Notes under the pieces: model-generated
The model's input: only the letters and a program-made list of their open reading frames with translations
Told to the model about the DNA's origin: nothing
The model's database searches: none
Source of the DNA: Escarpia spicata
Taxonomy: Eukaryota; Annelida; Polychaeta; Sabellida; Siboglinidae
DNA length: 64,000 nucleotides
Direction of reading: 5' to 3'
NCBI GenBank assembly: GCA_963995525.1
Contig: OZ023205.1
Coordinates: 51,598,738 to 51,662,737, forward strand
Part shown: one piece after another, positions 24,660 through 35,944 of the stretch
Numbering within the stretch: the stretch's first letter is position 1
Layout: the number at the start of each line of letters is the position of its first letter
Translations under genes and position numbers: made by a program

Positions 24660-24985
24660 TTTCACACGTAGCATTCATTGTTTCAAATAATTCGCGGTAT
24701 CGCTCTGATCAGGTCATGGTGATCACAGGCCTAATTCGCTTCTCATACAAGCTCAGCTGACAACTTACACAATGCAGCAATTTGAGAGATGAAAGATACC
24801 CGTCTGCCTCCTTCTGCGTCTCTGCTAAGCCTGGCCTACATCCGGAATCTGCTGGAGAACGGACTGGTTACGTCACCGGCTGAGACGCTAAAAAAAGAAT
24901 TTTAGTTCCCGCCTACCATGTGGCGCCACTATTACATGGGATTCCCGCTTGTATGTCACTGGTTGAGTGTCACGCCAGGACATCC
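24660..24985 (-). promoter_or_regulatory. conserved block upstream of MS4A-like gene 1, probable promoter/5' exon
   Basis: This segment aligns with 60,720-61,035 upstream of gene 2, sharing phrases such as gcctggcctacatccggaat, cttcccgcctaccat-like and tggttgagtgtcac in the same order. A smaller shared block (gtctcagtctcagccac) lies nearer the gene in both cases (21,265 and 60,585). Since both genes need an upstream 5' UTR exon, a shared promoter region is the simplest reading. It is inferred, not proven. Confidence 0.45.
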
Positions 24986-25149
24986 TCGCAAGCCAGGGCT
25001 GTTTGCCATGCAAAACTAGCCCTGGCTGATCCCCTACGCGAACTGCGGAAGTTAGCCGAGTCAAACTAGTAATTGACTTTGCCAGTCGCGACTGGGGTAA
25101 GACCACATTTAAAGTTTACATAGGCGGCCATTACCCAGCAGACACACTA

Positions 25150-26770
25150 CGTATTTACTACGTTGCTAGGAGGTAGTGGTTTGGTAACGTCAAGAATTAC
25201 GTTTTACGTACGTTGTATACACGTATTCTGTCAACGTCGTACCAATACATAACAACAACGCAACGATATTACGTTGTGGCCACGTCAGCCAGCGACTACC
25301 CAGCGACGTGTCGGGAATTACGTTGTATTTACGTCATATAAACGTATTCTACCAACGTAATTTCAATACGTAACAACAACGTAACGATATTACGTTACGT
25401 CCACGTCCACTAGAGTCCATCCAGCAACGTTTCAGGAATTACGTTATGGATACGTTGCATAAACGTAATCTACCAACGTAGTGCCTGTACGTAACAAAAA
25501 CGTAAGGTCATTACGTTATATCCACGTCTGCGCGTTACCATCCTACTACAAAACGGAAATTACGTTGTTCTTACGTCGTATAAACGTATTCTGCCATCGT
25601 AATGCGACTACGTAACAACACCGTTATAGTATTACGTTTTGTCGACGTCCGTCTGACATCATCCAGCAACGTTTCAAGAATTACGTATTGTGTACGTTGT
25701 AGAAACGTATTTTATCAACGTAGTGCCATGCAATACGCAACAACAACGTTACGATACGACGTTGCATACACGTCCGCCGAACACCACCCAGCAAAAGTGT
25801 TAGGAATTACGTTTTACGTACGTTGTATACACGTATTCTGTCAATGTCGTACACATACATAGCAACAACGTAACGATATTACGTTGTGGCCACGTCAGCC
25901 AGCGACTACCCAGCAACGTGTCGGGAATTACGTTGTACTTACGTCATATAAACGTATTCTACCAACGTAATTTCAATACGTAACTACAACGTAACGATAT
26001 AACGTTACGTCCACGTCCACTAGAGTCCATCCAGCAACGTTTCAGGAATTACGTTATGGATACGTTGCATAAACGTATTATACCAACGTAATGCCTGTAC
26101 GTAACAAAAACGTAAGGTCATTACGTTATATCCACGTCTGCGCATTACCATCCTACCACGAGTCGGAAATTACGTTGTTCTTACGTCGTATAAACGTATT
26201 CTACCAACGTAATGCCACTGCGTAAAAACTACGTTACAATCTTACGTTGTATCCACGTCCGCCGGAGACCATCCAGCAATGTTTTAAGAATTACGTTTTA
26301 TATACTTTTTATAAATGTATTCTACCAACGTACTGCCTGTAACGTAAAAACAACGTTGTGTCCACGTCAGTCCGTGATCATCCACCAACTTGTCCGGGAT
26401 TACGTTGTACTTATATTATAGAAACGTATTCTGTCAACGTAGTGCCAATACGTAATAGCAACGTAAAGATATTCCGTTATGTGCACGTCCGCCGGAGGTA
26501 ATATAGGAAGATTTCAAGGTAAATGTTTTGTATGCGTTTTATAAACGTATTCTATCAACGTAATGCCTGCATGTAGCAACTACGTAACAACATAACGTTA
26601 TGTCCACGTCCGCGCGTGACCATCATACAAGTCGAAAATACAGGTAGTCTACTAACGTAATGTTACTATATAATAATAACGTAACAATAATGTTTTGTCG
26701 ATGTCCGCCTGAGACCACCCAGCAACGTTTCCGGAATTACGTACGTTTTGTATCATTAAATTATCACGTA
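25150..26770. repeat. ACGT-rich tandem array, about 121-bp monomers in a five-monomer unit
   Basis: Monomers start at aattacgt near 25,195, 25,317, 25,438, 25,558, 25,678, 25,805, 25,927, 26,048, 26,168 and 26,289, with more degenerate ones to 26,770. Monomer types 1-5 recur in the same order about 610 bp later (for example tttacgtacgttgtatacac at 25,201 and 25,812). Each monomer has many ACGT tetramers, including CACGTC and TACGTA. Confidence 0.92.
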
Positions 26771-26929
26771 ATTAAACTACGACGTGGCAAGAAAATGATC
26801 TTTTTGTGAAAGTAGCATTGACGTAATACTTATATATATTATAGAGATGTGATCAATCACGATCGACACATGTGCACACTGTAATACATCGCGCTACCAA
26901 TTATTATGTTTATACGACAGGGAAGGCCG

Positions 26930-27260
26930 TCAAATGTATGTTGTTGATTTTTTATCTTCTCCAGCTTCTCTCCGCTGTCTCCGATGAAATAATGACATCA
27001 AAAGATGGGGGGGGGGTGCTTTTCTCGTCACCACGCCGCCTATTGGGGGTGCAGAAAACAATGTGACCACCCTCCAATTGCACACACTTTTCACAGTCGA
27101 CAAAAATACACATTAATATTAATCGTCACATAAAATTTACATTTCCACCCGCCATTGACGCTCGCCACAAAAACAAACATTCACGCTCACATTTCTCTCC
27201 AAGAAACATTCCAGGGGGCAGTTTCCCCCCTTGCCCCCCTATTCCCGCGTCTGTGACTAA
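26930..27260 (+). repeat. interspersed repeat shared with 53,260-53,560
   Basis: Shared phrases in the same order are cttctccagcttctctccgc, cacacacttttcacagtcg-like, and aaaaacaaacattcacgctc. No coding function is seen. Confidence 0.75.
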
Positions 27261-27269
27261 GACGCGATA

Positions 27270-28400
27270 TTTTTGTAACGTAGATATGCATGGGGTGTTG
27301 TTGATTCATGCCAATAACACACTAGTTATCAAAATTGGGCAAACATGTTGTTATAACAATATACTTCCGAACGGGAAATGTAACGTAAGCGTGGTCCAAA
27401 ACATTGGAAAAACAATAAAATGTCGAGCTGATCAATGCTGATAGAAAAAAGAAATGTGTGCCGATCAAATACGCACGGCAGCACCACTGTTTGTTGATCT
27501 GAGTTTGACGTTCAAGTTAACTCAAGTGGGCTTCAAGAGACGCCGGTCCTGAATCACGAATGATAAACGACTTGTTTAAATAGTTTGGCAGACGGCAGGC
27601 CGGCCCTGTCCTCTTTGTGTGTCATTCATCCCGGTGTCGGGTTTCTGTCGGGCAATGTTGGCACACCCTCTGGGTCAAGCTGTTGTTTCCCCTTAATATG
27701 TATATAACATATATATATATATATATATATATAAACGTACAAGTTTTCCCAGATTTCCGTGATTGAACAAAGGAATTCACGTGCATACACATACCGGTGG
27801 AGCAGTACCAGTTCTGAACCAGAATGACACGTTGTAAGATCCTGTCACAAATAGCTTGTATAACAATAACTATTTTGATTGGTAATTGCTAGTTTGATGG
27901 AGGGAATTGGTTAATTTGTAATTGTTAGAATTGTTCGTTTCTGATTGTTAAAATTATGCCCAGTGTAGAGGTCATTAAGCGGTCGTTAGTAATTATTGCA
28001 TAATGTGAAAGGTGTGTTGTTTGTTAGGTGTAGGGGAAATTAAAATACCATAAGTAAACAGCTCGATGTTGCTAGGGATGGAGACAGAGGGTGGACGCAG
28101 CTATTGTTACGGATCAGTGATATCTCAAATTACTTGTATTTCCTGGCTGGATAGTGTTAATCATCAACAAATCATCAGTAAACTGCCAATGCACTGAACA
28201 CTATTGTGTCTATCATTATAACTTCTATAATTATTATCAAACAGTTTGTTCTGTGTTTGTATGCGCACCCACATCTCCGTCAGTTTTGCATGTATCGGGC
28301 TGACATTTTGCATGTGTGCCAGAACTACCTAGCCCATTGAGATGGATCGTAAATGTTGACATTTTCGAAATTCGTGCGGGGGGTGGTGGATAACTTGGGT
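27270..28400. other. no gene recognised
   Basis: AT-rich sequence with a (TA)n run at about 27,709-27,732. Short open frames have no recognisable domain. Confidence 0.5.
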
Positions 28401-28835
28401 GGCTCAATATTTCAAAAGGTAGTACGTGGTGTTCCAGCCGCGGAATTTTTTGTTTTTCTATATCTTCGTAAAGATAATTATGCCATCTACAAATATGTCG
28501 CTGGATGTATGCAGAAATGTTGAATAGTGTTTAAGTTATTGACGTTTGAAATCATCAGCGCTTAACATGCAGGTCTACCTGTTGCTGGTTACGTAAGCAT
28601 TTCGCTGCGTCACCCACGTGAGCGCGTGGTGCGTCTAGCAAACAACACACTGCAACAATTCAGTGGATTTAATGATTTTCTATAGTATGGTACAGGCAAT
28701 TATTCCATGTACAAATGTGTCACTGCGTGTATGCAAAAATTGTATTAGTTTTGATGTAATTAAGGTTACAATATACCAGACGCGTAACCCAGGTGCCTGT
28801 TGCTGGTTACGCCAGTTACACAGGTGAACGCATGC
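28400..28835. repeat. diverged tandem duplication, about 220-240 bp
   Basis: Two blocks share tacaaatatgtcgctgg/tacaaatgtgtcactgc, tgtatgcagaaa/tgtatgcaaaaa and ctgttgctggttacg in the same order. Confidence 0.6.
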
Positions 28836-29410
28836 AATTTCTGGCAAAAGGTTGTCCTAACAGGTAGGCAAGTGACCAGTTATAATTTTTTAATGCGGGT
28901 AGGCTGGAAACATTTGGCATGGGTTTGGGGTGTCTGAAACTCAAATGTTTGGCATTTGAGGTTTGGTCTATTTTCAGTGCTCATAATTATGTCAACAGTA
29001 CTTTTTTAGATTTCAGTGCAAATGATTTGAAGATGTCTATGACTGCTTATTTCCCCGGACAATGCCCGCAAATCAGCTAGTGTTTAATAAATTAGTAATT
29101 TACGTGCTGAGGTGCGGGGAACGACAGAACGCAGATCGGACAGTAACTCTTTCACGCCGATGTGCAAGAGATTCTTTGTTAAGTCGACCCATAAGGTGTG
29201 AATATGCGGTGGTGGACTGTTATATGGATTTTGAATATATAGAGGGAGAACGATATGACCGGGGAAGAACCAACAAGGATGCGTTGGGACTTGCCGTTCC
29301 GTTTGAATGTAGTCATTAAAAGCCTGCGCTGTATGTCTTTCTTTGAATCTTCGTTTGGTTTTAATACAATTGTAAATCAATCTGTAGTCGTATTCAGGAA
29401 TAATCCTGAA

Positions 29411-29414
29411 CGAA

Positions 29415-29467
<53 letters not shown>
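29411..29467. repeat. (TA)n microsatellite
   Basis: A nearly uninterrupted TA run of about 55 bp; it accounts for the poly Tyr-Ile open frames around it. Confidence 0.95.
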
Positions 29468-29934
29468 GGGCGTAAACCTGAGTACGACGGGATGGTTCCT
29501 ACAACGTGTCAAACTGGTTCAAAACTCGTGAAACAAACAGAACGCGGGTATTCTCGTGAAAACACATGAATATGCACGTACTGGTGGAGCCGTACCTATA
29601 TAACCAGTAGACTTGACAACTTGGTAAGACATATATGTAGCATTCGCCAGATCCGAGTTGTGCAGCCATGCAGTCTGGTAATGTTGCTAACACGTCGTGA
29701 ATTCATGGTGCAAGAAAACATGCTTGATTGAGGATTGACTTCACATTACCGCCATATGTTACGAGTCTACTCTAGCTTTTCGTCGGATGTTACTGACGTG
29801 AAGAGGTACATCGTCTCCTCAAGCACCATCACAATTGACTCAAGATCACGGTTGTCTCTCTTGATGCGGTATTAATGGTTTCAATTCATGCGAAACACCT
29901 TCCCTCGATATAATACCTGTCATGTTTAGGAGCC

Positions 29935-30250
29935 CACCCATTTTAGCAAATTAAGGAGGTGAACGAAGCAAGGTTCCACATGTTCAGCAAACTCCTTGTA
30001 CAGCGTGATTCCGACCTTCTGGTTGAGAAGATCACATTTTCTGACTCATGCTGCATTCATCGACCACTTCAAGGCTGGTTTGCTTTTGTATGGTATGAAG
30101 GTAGATAGACACATGCAGACATCAGGATTGAGAGTGCTGATGATCTTGTACGGTGTTGCTGATGTTGTAAGCGACAGCGAAGATGATGGCGACGAGGAAC
30201 GAGTTTACATCGAGTTGTTCAATGAAGTGGACGACTATACCTTAATTTGA
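29935..30250 (+). other. unrecognised open segment with an acidic end
   Basis: The frame ending at 30,250 finishes in a Ser/Asp/Glu-rich stretch (SDSEDDGDEERVYIELF). An upstream frame reads VNEARFHMFSK near 29,960. It may be a transposon-derived coding remnant, but I cannot name a family. Confidence 0.25.
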
Positions 30251-30770
30251 GTTGTGACTTGTTTCAAAACGAACAATATGAACGTGGCTTGCCACATTGG
30301 ATCCGTGTATGCGCTTGACATTATTGTTTGTATCGTTTTGATGAGGTGCAACTTCTGACTTTAATAATTACCTAAGAATTATACATATTTAGAAAGCATT
30401 TTCAAGTACCTTTCCAGCGATCCCTCATTTGCTACATTTTGGTTGATGTGTGATGATGAAGTGGACTAATCAATCAATCAATCAATTTTCTTTCAGACAA
30501 AAAAGCGTACATGTAATATGCATTATGGCCATAGTAAAAAAGAAGCAAGAATAAAAAGTTTATTATAGTGTCTATATTGCACTAATCCACTTTCTGCATT
30601 TTCTAAATCTAGTATTGCAACAGTCCGTGCCAGAACTAACACACATTAGGATAGTACTACAGCTCATAGATAAGCTGTGCACAAATCTAATTCCATTATT
30701 ATAGGAAACAATAAAGTGCTACATAGAGGCTTTTCTATAATTAGCCCATAAGGAATGTAAATACACATTA

Positions 30771-30990
30771 TTACAGTAGGATGTGAACAGTTTGTTCTTC
30801 ATCCTCACTGAACAAAAGTGAAATCAGGCTGAGTAGAGTATTACTTCTGCTGTACAGATTTCTTTCTTTGGATTTCATATCCATTTCATCCGACAGATCA
30901 TTACAAATTGTATGTCCAAGATATTTATATTTTGTTGTAATATCTACCCTCTCGCACCCCCTTTTTTGACTAATCACGCCAGTTGTCATA
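30771..30990 (-). mobile_element. LINE reverse transcriptase fragment at the left border of the palindrome
   Basis: The minus strand reads KYKYLGHTICNDLSDEMDM and a following Tyr-Ser-Arg-Ser-Asn stretch, the region just after the RT palm in many LINEs. It stops at the palindrome border and has no mirror copy beyond 41,515. Confidence 0.7.
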
Positions 30991-31074
30991 ACTGAGCTCG
31001 CCTCATTTGCATAAATGACCTTATTTGGCAATTGTGGGCGTGGCCAGTTATGCTAAATGAGCTTAGAAAAGGAG

Positions 31075-31385
31075 TTCCGGTCCCATGTTAAAATATAGGA
31101 CATTTTTTCCCCATGTTAAAAGATAGGGAATTGTCCCCATGTTAAAGGATAGGAGCTATTATCGTAAAGGTATATGACGACTTTTTGAGTTGGAGGTATC
31201 AATTTACCCCAAATTATCCTCTGAAACCTGCCCTACCAATTTTCTCCATGTTAAAGGATAGGGAAATTTTCTCCATGATAGAAGATAGGCCATTATCTCC
31301 ATGTTAAAACATAGGAGCTTCCAATTTACCCCAAATTATCCTCTGAAATCTGTCCTACCAATTTTCTCCATGTTAAAGGATAGGG
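31075..31385. repeat. left iteron-like repeats of the palindrome
   Basis: About eight copies of a core near ccatgttaaaggatagg, spaced roughly 26-50 bp, alternate with longer shared phrases (aatttaccccaaattatcct). They are mirrored at about 41,110-41,425. Regular subterminal repeats like these are typical binding sites for element-encoded proteins. Confidence 0.8.
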
Positions 31386-31427
31386 AATTTTTGTTTGATT
31401 GTAGTGCGCGAGCGTGCGCACCCTGTA

Positions 31428-31735
31428 TGACGTCAGAAAACTGCTACGCGCAGTAATTTTGTACGCGAGGTGAGTTGGTTATACAGGTAGTGATTTGGTT
31501 AGCCATCGTTTTGAATTTGCGCACTTGAATATAATCCCACCATGTGACGCCATGGTACGCGCAGTAATTCTATACGCGAGGTGAGTTGGTCAAGCAGGTA
31601 GTGCTTTGGTTAGACCTTGTTTTGAACTTGCGCGTATGCAATGTAATCCCACCATATGAAGTCATACAGTGACGTCATTAAACTGGCACGCGCAGTAATT
31701 TATGCGCGAGGTGAGTTGGTCAAACATATCCTATA
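31428..31735 (+). promoter_or_regulatory. upstream repeats with CRE sites, gene A left arm
   Basis: Three repeats of about 110-130 bp share acgcgcagtaatt, gcgaggtgagttggt and 'taatcccaccat'. Perfect TGACGTCA (CRE/ATF) sites lie at 31,428-31,435 and 31,670-31,677; a third repeat has a degenerate version. Confidence 0.7.
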
Positions 31736-32004
31736 CATTTACATCTATCATATCATTTCTGGTAAGCATGCAGATCTACGACCTTCCCATCACTCTGTTT
31801 GTACATTTTTGCCTATAAAAGTCTCTTAGTACTTGCATACATCGACTGCTTCCTGTATTAACAAATAGGTGTTTGTCAATTTTGGCGTACTATTTCGTCT
31901 CTGTCACCAGCTCCGGCAACCAAACCAACCATAAATCATCCACTCTACAGTCTGTACCTATAATTTCTACTCTACAGTCCGTGATCTTTCGGCACATTTA
32001 CTAA

Positions 32005-32014
32005 CTATATAAGC
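32005..32014 (+). promoter_or_regulatory. TATA box of gene A, left arm
   Basis: ctatataagc lies 55-65 bp before the first ATG (32,069). The short leader is virus-like in its compactness. Mirror at 40,485-40,492. Confidence 0.65.
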
Positions 32015-32068
32015 GCGGTGTTTTGCCAATCGGACCGTTATTCGTATCACGACGACAGCACGGCTAAC

Positions 32069-32161
32069 ATGATGTTGAAGACACCCTATTACCGACCTCG
32101 CAATGCAGCAGACTCGAGCGACGAGCCGACGAGCCGACGAGCCGACCCATCATGCCGGTGA
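32069..32161 (+). CDS. overlapping upstream ORF before gene A
   Basis: The first ATG after the TATA box opens 30 codons (MMLKTPYYRPRNAADSS...) and stops at a TGA that overlaps the gene A start region (ATG at 32,152). The same arrangement is kept in the right arm. It may regulate translation by leaky scanning or reinitiation, or may simply be leader sequence. Confidence 0.35.
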   Translation: MMLKTPYYRPRNAADSSDEPTSRRADPSCR

Positions 32162-33622
32162 CCAACCGCCCTTCCGTGCCGTCGGAACCAGACGTCGTGG
32201 ACATCTCAACTCTAGAATCAACGGTAAGCCCCGACCCTGTTATCGAGGTCAGAGGTTTCCTTATCGACAAAGTACGCAAGCACACTCCCTTCTACATCGG
32301 GTGCAGATACTGCAAGAAGCGTATGAATGTCGACGATACGGGACATTTGCAATGCGAACGACATGGTTACGTGGCCTCTGACATGTATATTATGGTTCGA
32401 ACGAGCGCTGCCGATGAGGAGTCCCTACCGACTCCAAGACAACTACCACCATCGCAGAGACCCTTCACCTGCCCGGACTGTGGGTCGTCGTTCACACGGA
32501 AAAATAATAGCAAGCGCCACGTCACCGGCGGCAGTTGTACCTGCCGGAAGAGGGCGGCCGAGGACGCCGAGCTGGACGCGCTTGTGGTGAGTCATACTTT
32601 ATATTGCTTTACTATATACTTTCACCTAAAATCTCATTGCCCCGTGTCTATACTTTCCATAAAATGGCGTCCCCATAGCTTTCGTCAAAATGGCGTGCCT
32701 GTATATGTTTACTTCCGCTAAAACTTCGCCCCGTTTTATTATTTCCTATATGGTTGGACTCGTCTATTGCCTGTTAACATCCGGGTACATAATATTCTGT
32801 TACGTCTTTGCTTCCAAGATTATGGCTTCTCCTACGCTGTTCTTCATATCAACATCTGGCAACGTCTTAACTCCCTGTATGGTTGCGTCCACGGGTAATT
32901 TTTGTCGACAATTTATCTTTATGATCATACAACTTGTCACCTTACTTCCTATCACTTCTTGTCATTGTTTCCCACCGGTCTTTGTATCACCGTACTCTAA
33001 CAACGGTGTACTATTCCCATGCATTCTTTAATATTTTTAAATATTCTTGCAGAACTACATTGAAGGCCCGCTACCACCAAAGCGGCAACGAATGGTCTCT
33101 GTGTCGACAGAGACGATTAACGACAACGGGACACCATCGACACCAACTTCCGTTCCCAACGACGTCACAACTACCCACGCTGTCAATGTTACAACTTCTA
33201 ACCAGCCTGCCAACGTCACAACTTCCGCTCCTGACTTTGCTGGTCCGAACTTTACCATTGATTTCCCTGTGACCGAAATGAAGAAGACGCTGGCACGACA
33301 CATAGCAGGTGCCGTTGTTGAACTCTCAAGACGACAATGCCGTGGTTGCAAGATAGATCATCGTAGTAAATTTCATCACGATTGTATGATATCTGATGAC
33401 ATTCAAATTTGCATGCACTTTGACGAGGCTGTCGAGACCATTAATTCAATTGCAGTCGTGAAAGACTGTTTGAGTGTTTTGTTAGACGCAGGTGTGAAGC
33501 TATCCGACGTGACAGTCGAACAGTTGTGTAATATCAATACTTGGTTGCAAGAAACCTTTACGAAACAGTGGCGAAACACTATGAAACATATGGTTCTGGC
33601 AGTAATGGAGGGTGACCTGTAA
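32152..33622 (+). CDS. gene A, left arm: two-exon zinc-finger protein of the palindrome
   Basis: Exon 1 (32,152-32,586, 145 codons) ends at donor GTG|GTGAGT. Exon 2 (33,053-33,622) follows the acceptor ttcttgcag, phase 0, giving 334 residues. Residues 51-71 form a C-x2-C-x13-C-x2-H zinc-ribbon-like motif; 107-129 form a C2HC finger (C-x2-C-x12-H-x5-C). A basic PPKRQR stretch after the junction could be a nuclear signal. A Thr/Asn/Val-rich linker leads to a Cys/His cluster (C241, C244, H248, H254, C256) and a C-terminal domain that looks helical. The features suggest a nucleic-acid-binding protein. I do not recognise a named family. Start chosen because it is the first ATG in the long frame; an upstream ORF overlaps it. 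The right-arm copy is also open. Confidence 0.72.
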
Positions 33623-33737
33623 AGAACTTTATTTTGTCTTGTACACGATTAAACTTTGCAAGACTCTGTATCAATGTATAGTCTCTGGTTCTTGTAGTCA
33701 TGGAACGTGACATGTAAATACGTTTGTATTGTTCACG

Positions 33738-33743
33738 AATAAA
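33738..33743 (+). terminator. polyadenylation signal of gene A, left arm
   Basis: AATAAA within cacgaataaactgtgc, about 115 bp after the stop codon. Confidence 0.5.
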
Positions 33744-33839
33744 CTGTGCAAACCTTATCTTGTGTCTTCACTTAACCAAACTAAGACCAACGACTTCCAC
33801 GAATCAAACTTTGATTAGCGAGATGCACGAACCAATCAT

Positions 33840-34145
33840 TCAAACAAACTTGTCGGACAAACGAAACACCAAACACTTAGATCAACGAGTGACAAGAACC
33901 AAACTTGTCTGACAAATGAAATACCAAACACTTAGATCAACGAATGACAAGAACCAAACTTGTCGGACAAACGAAACACCAAACACTTAGACCAACGAGT
34001 GACAAGAACCAAACTTGTCAGACAAATGAAACACCAAACACTTAGACCAACGAGTGACAAGAACCAAACTTGTTGGACAAATGAAACACCAACATTTAGA
34101 TCAACGAGCGACAAGAACCAAACTTGTCGGACAAACGAAACACCA
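33840..34145. repeat. tandem array 1 of the left arm, about 60-bp unit
   Basis: About five units containing caaacttgtcggacaaacg, then aaacaccaaacacttag, then atcaacgagtgacaagaacc. The mirror is at about 37,420-37,730. It lies between gene A's poly(A) signal and gene B's promoter. Confidence 0.88.
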
Positions 34146-34159
34146 AACTTAACGGGTTA

Positions 34160-34520
34160 CTGCGTCAAATTCCACCAAAAGGGGGCAAATAGACGGTTTA
34201 TCGCGTGGGATTCCACTGGAATAGACGAGTTACCGCGTGAGATTCCACCGATTCGACTGAATTCCACCAGAATAGACGGGTTACCGCGTGAGATTCCACC
34301 AATTCGACGGAATTCCACCAGAATAGACGGGTTACCGCGTGAGATTCCACCAATTCGACGGAATTCAACAAGAATAGACAGGTTACCGCGTGAGATTCCA
34401 CCGACTCGACGGAATTCCACCAGAATAGAGGGGTTACCGTGTGAGATTCCACCGATTCGACGGAATTCCACTGCAATAGACGGTTTATCGCGTGAAATTC
34501 GACTGAGTTCACTGCAATAG
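34160..34520. repeat. tandem array 2 of the left arm, about 56-bp unit
   Basis: About seven units with gacgggttaccgcgtgagat, then tccaccgattcgacggaatt, then ccaccagaata. It is open in several frames on both strands, which produces repetitive but probably untranslated frames. The mirror at 37,110-37,390 has fewer units. Confidence 0.88.
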
Positions 34521-34525
34521 ACAGG

Positions 34526-34532
34526 TATAAAA
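34526..34532 (+). promoter_or_regulatory. TATA box of gene B, left arm
   Basis: TATAAAA about 75 bp before the ATG at 34,605. Mirror at 37,087-37,093. Confidence 0.6.
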
Positions 34533-34604
34533 CGAGTTGTACAAACCAAACTTCGACCGACGAGTTCCAAGAGCCATTCCGTTCTTTACATTTGAACAGT
34601 AAAC

Positions 34605-35672
34605 ATGTACATCATGAGCTTATCGACCCGTCTACCAGCTGCCAACAAGCCTACACCAGTATCACGGGCGGCCTTCCAGTGTCCCGATTGTAAGAGACAT
34701 TTCACACAGAAAGATAGCTGGAAACGACACATTGCCCACAGTCGCTATAGGTCATCAACAAACACTACGTCGACATGCACTACGTTGTTCAATTCACTTG
34801 TCCCGGCGCCCACTTCGACATCTGTGTCTTTGATCCCAGCAACAAACTCGACATTCTCGTCTCCATCTCAGGCGCCTACTACGACACATGTGACTCTGGC
34901 CTCAGCGACAAACTCGACATTCCCGTCTTCATCTCAGGTGACCATGGAGTATACAAAGAAGATGGCCCTGGTCGATCCCCGTATTTTGGAAAACATTCAA
35001 CCGCAACGTCCTTCGACTGCTAACCCTATCAAAAGTGTCGTGCAACGACTCGACAATGAAATGCAAAGCATATTAGAACGAAGTGATATAACGAGAGGGA
35101 AAAAGTTGTGTTGTATAACCAGGTATTGAGTCGGTACAACGATCTTTCCGACAAACGTATCCAAGAACCCGTGCGTGTGGTCATCGAAAAAATTCCCAGT
35201 GAAGGGGAAAACAAAATACAACATGCTAACGAAAATGAAGTCATCGAAAACGAAATCATCGACATCGTTCCAAAAAAGTATGAAGCAGAAAGCACTAAGA
35301 CTACTCGATAAAATGAAAAGTACCGTAAGGTGGAACGATCGCGGCGAGATGATGTACAGAAACAAGGTGGTACCCGGAAGTAACATTGTAGATCTCGTGA
35401 ACGACGTGTTGAGAAAACGGAAGTCGTTTGAACCGGTGTGATGGGAAACCTTCGCTCGTGATCTCAAGGACGTCAACACGCCAATGGATTTAGTTGGGAA
35501 CTCAGATCGTTGGCTTTACATGCAGACAGCGTCAGTGGACGACGATATATCAAAGGAAACCAGCATTCCATTTGACAGCGATCGTCAACGGAATCGTAGA
35601 CGACCTGCACCATTGCGGCGCGCAGCTCATTCGGTGACACCTTTGCAAATCACACGTTGGGAACCATATTAA
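34605..35672 (+). pseudogene. gene B, left arm (broken)
   Basis: The N-terminus has a C2H2-like finger (C-x2-C-x12-H-x2-H) followed by a Ser/Thr/Pro-rich linker. A conserved block then opens KMALVDPRIL, continues into an acidic helix-like stretch and LYNQVLSRY, and ends in a C-terminal domain with WNDRGEM, SNIVDLVNDVLRKRK and a following Trp-Glu-Thr-Phe segment. I have the impression that this two-block protein type recurs in invertebrate genomes, but I cannot name a function. In this arm a one-base loss near 35,094 shifts the frame, another shift lies near 35,275, and a TGA replaces Gly before the WETF segment near 35,440. No intron is apparent. Confidence 0.7.
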
Positions 35673-35752
35673 TATTACCGATTTACGACAAAAACAGGTT
35701 CGCGTGGGACATACAATTCACAGGAACAGTGTTCGAGAGAGATCATATGGGG

Positions 35753-35866
35753 AATATTCAATTAAAATCTTGTTTATGCTATGGATGAGTGAGTTTGTTT
35801 GTTTTTAGTTTTCATAGTCACCAAGACACAACTAACTTTTTCTCATTTCACTGACAACAAAGTTTC
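35753..35866. other. central spacer of the palindrome
   Basis: About 114 bp of non-repeated sequence (ttgtttatgctatggatgag onward) between the converging 3' ends of the two gene B copies. It would be the loop of the folded structure. Confidence 0.75.
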
Positions 35867-35944
35867 CTATATGATCTCTCTTGAACACTGTTCCTGTGGA
35901 TTGTATGTCCCACGCGAACCTGTTTTTGTCGTAAATCGGTAATA

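Noticed and set aside
29084..29512. 142-codon open frame on the minus strand
   Set aside because: Its first part is the TA microsatellite read as Tyr-Ile; the remainder looks like a repeat remnant without a nameable domain.
34157..34570. Open frames over the tandem arrays of the palindrome arms (both strands)
   Set aside because: They follow the repeat period, overlap in several frames and end in the gene B promoter; no domain is seen.
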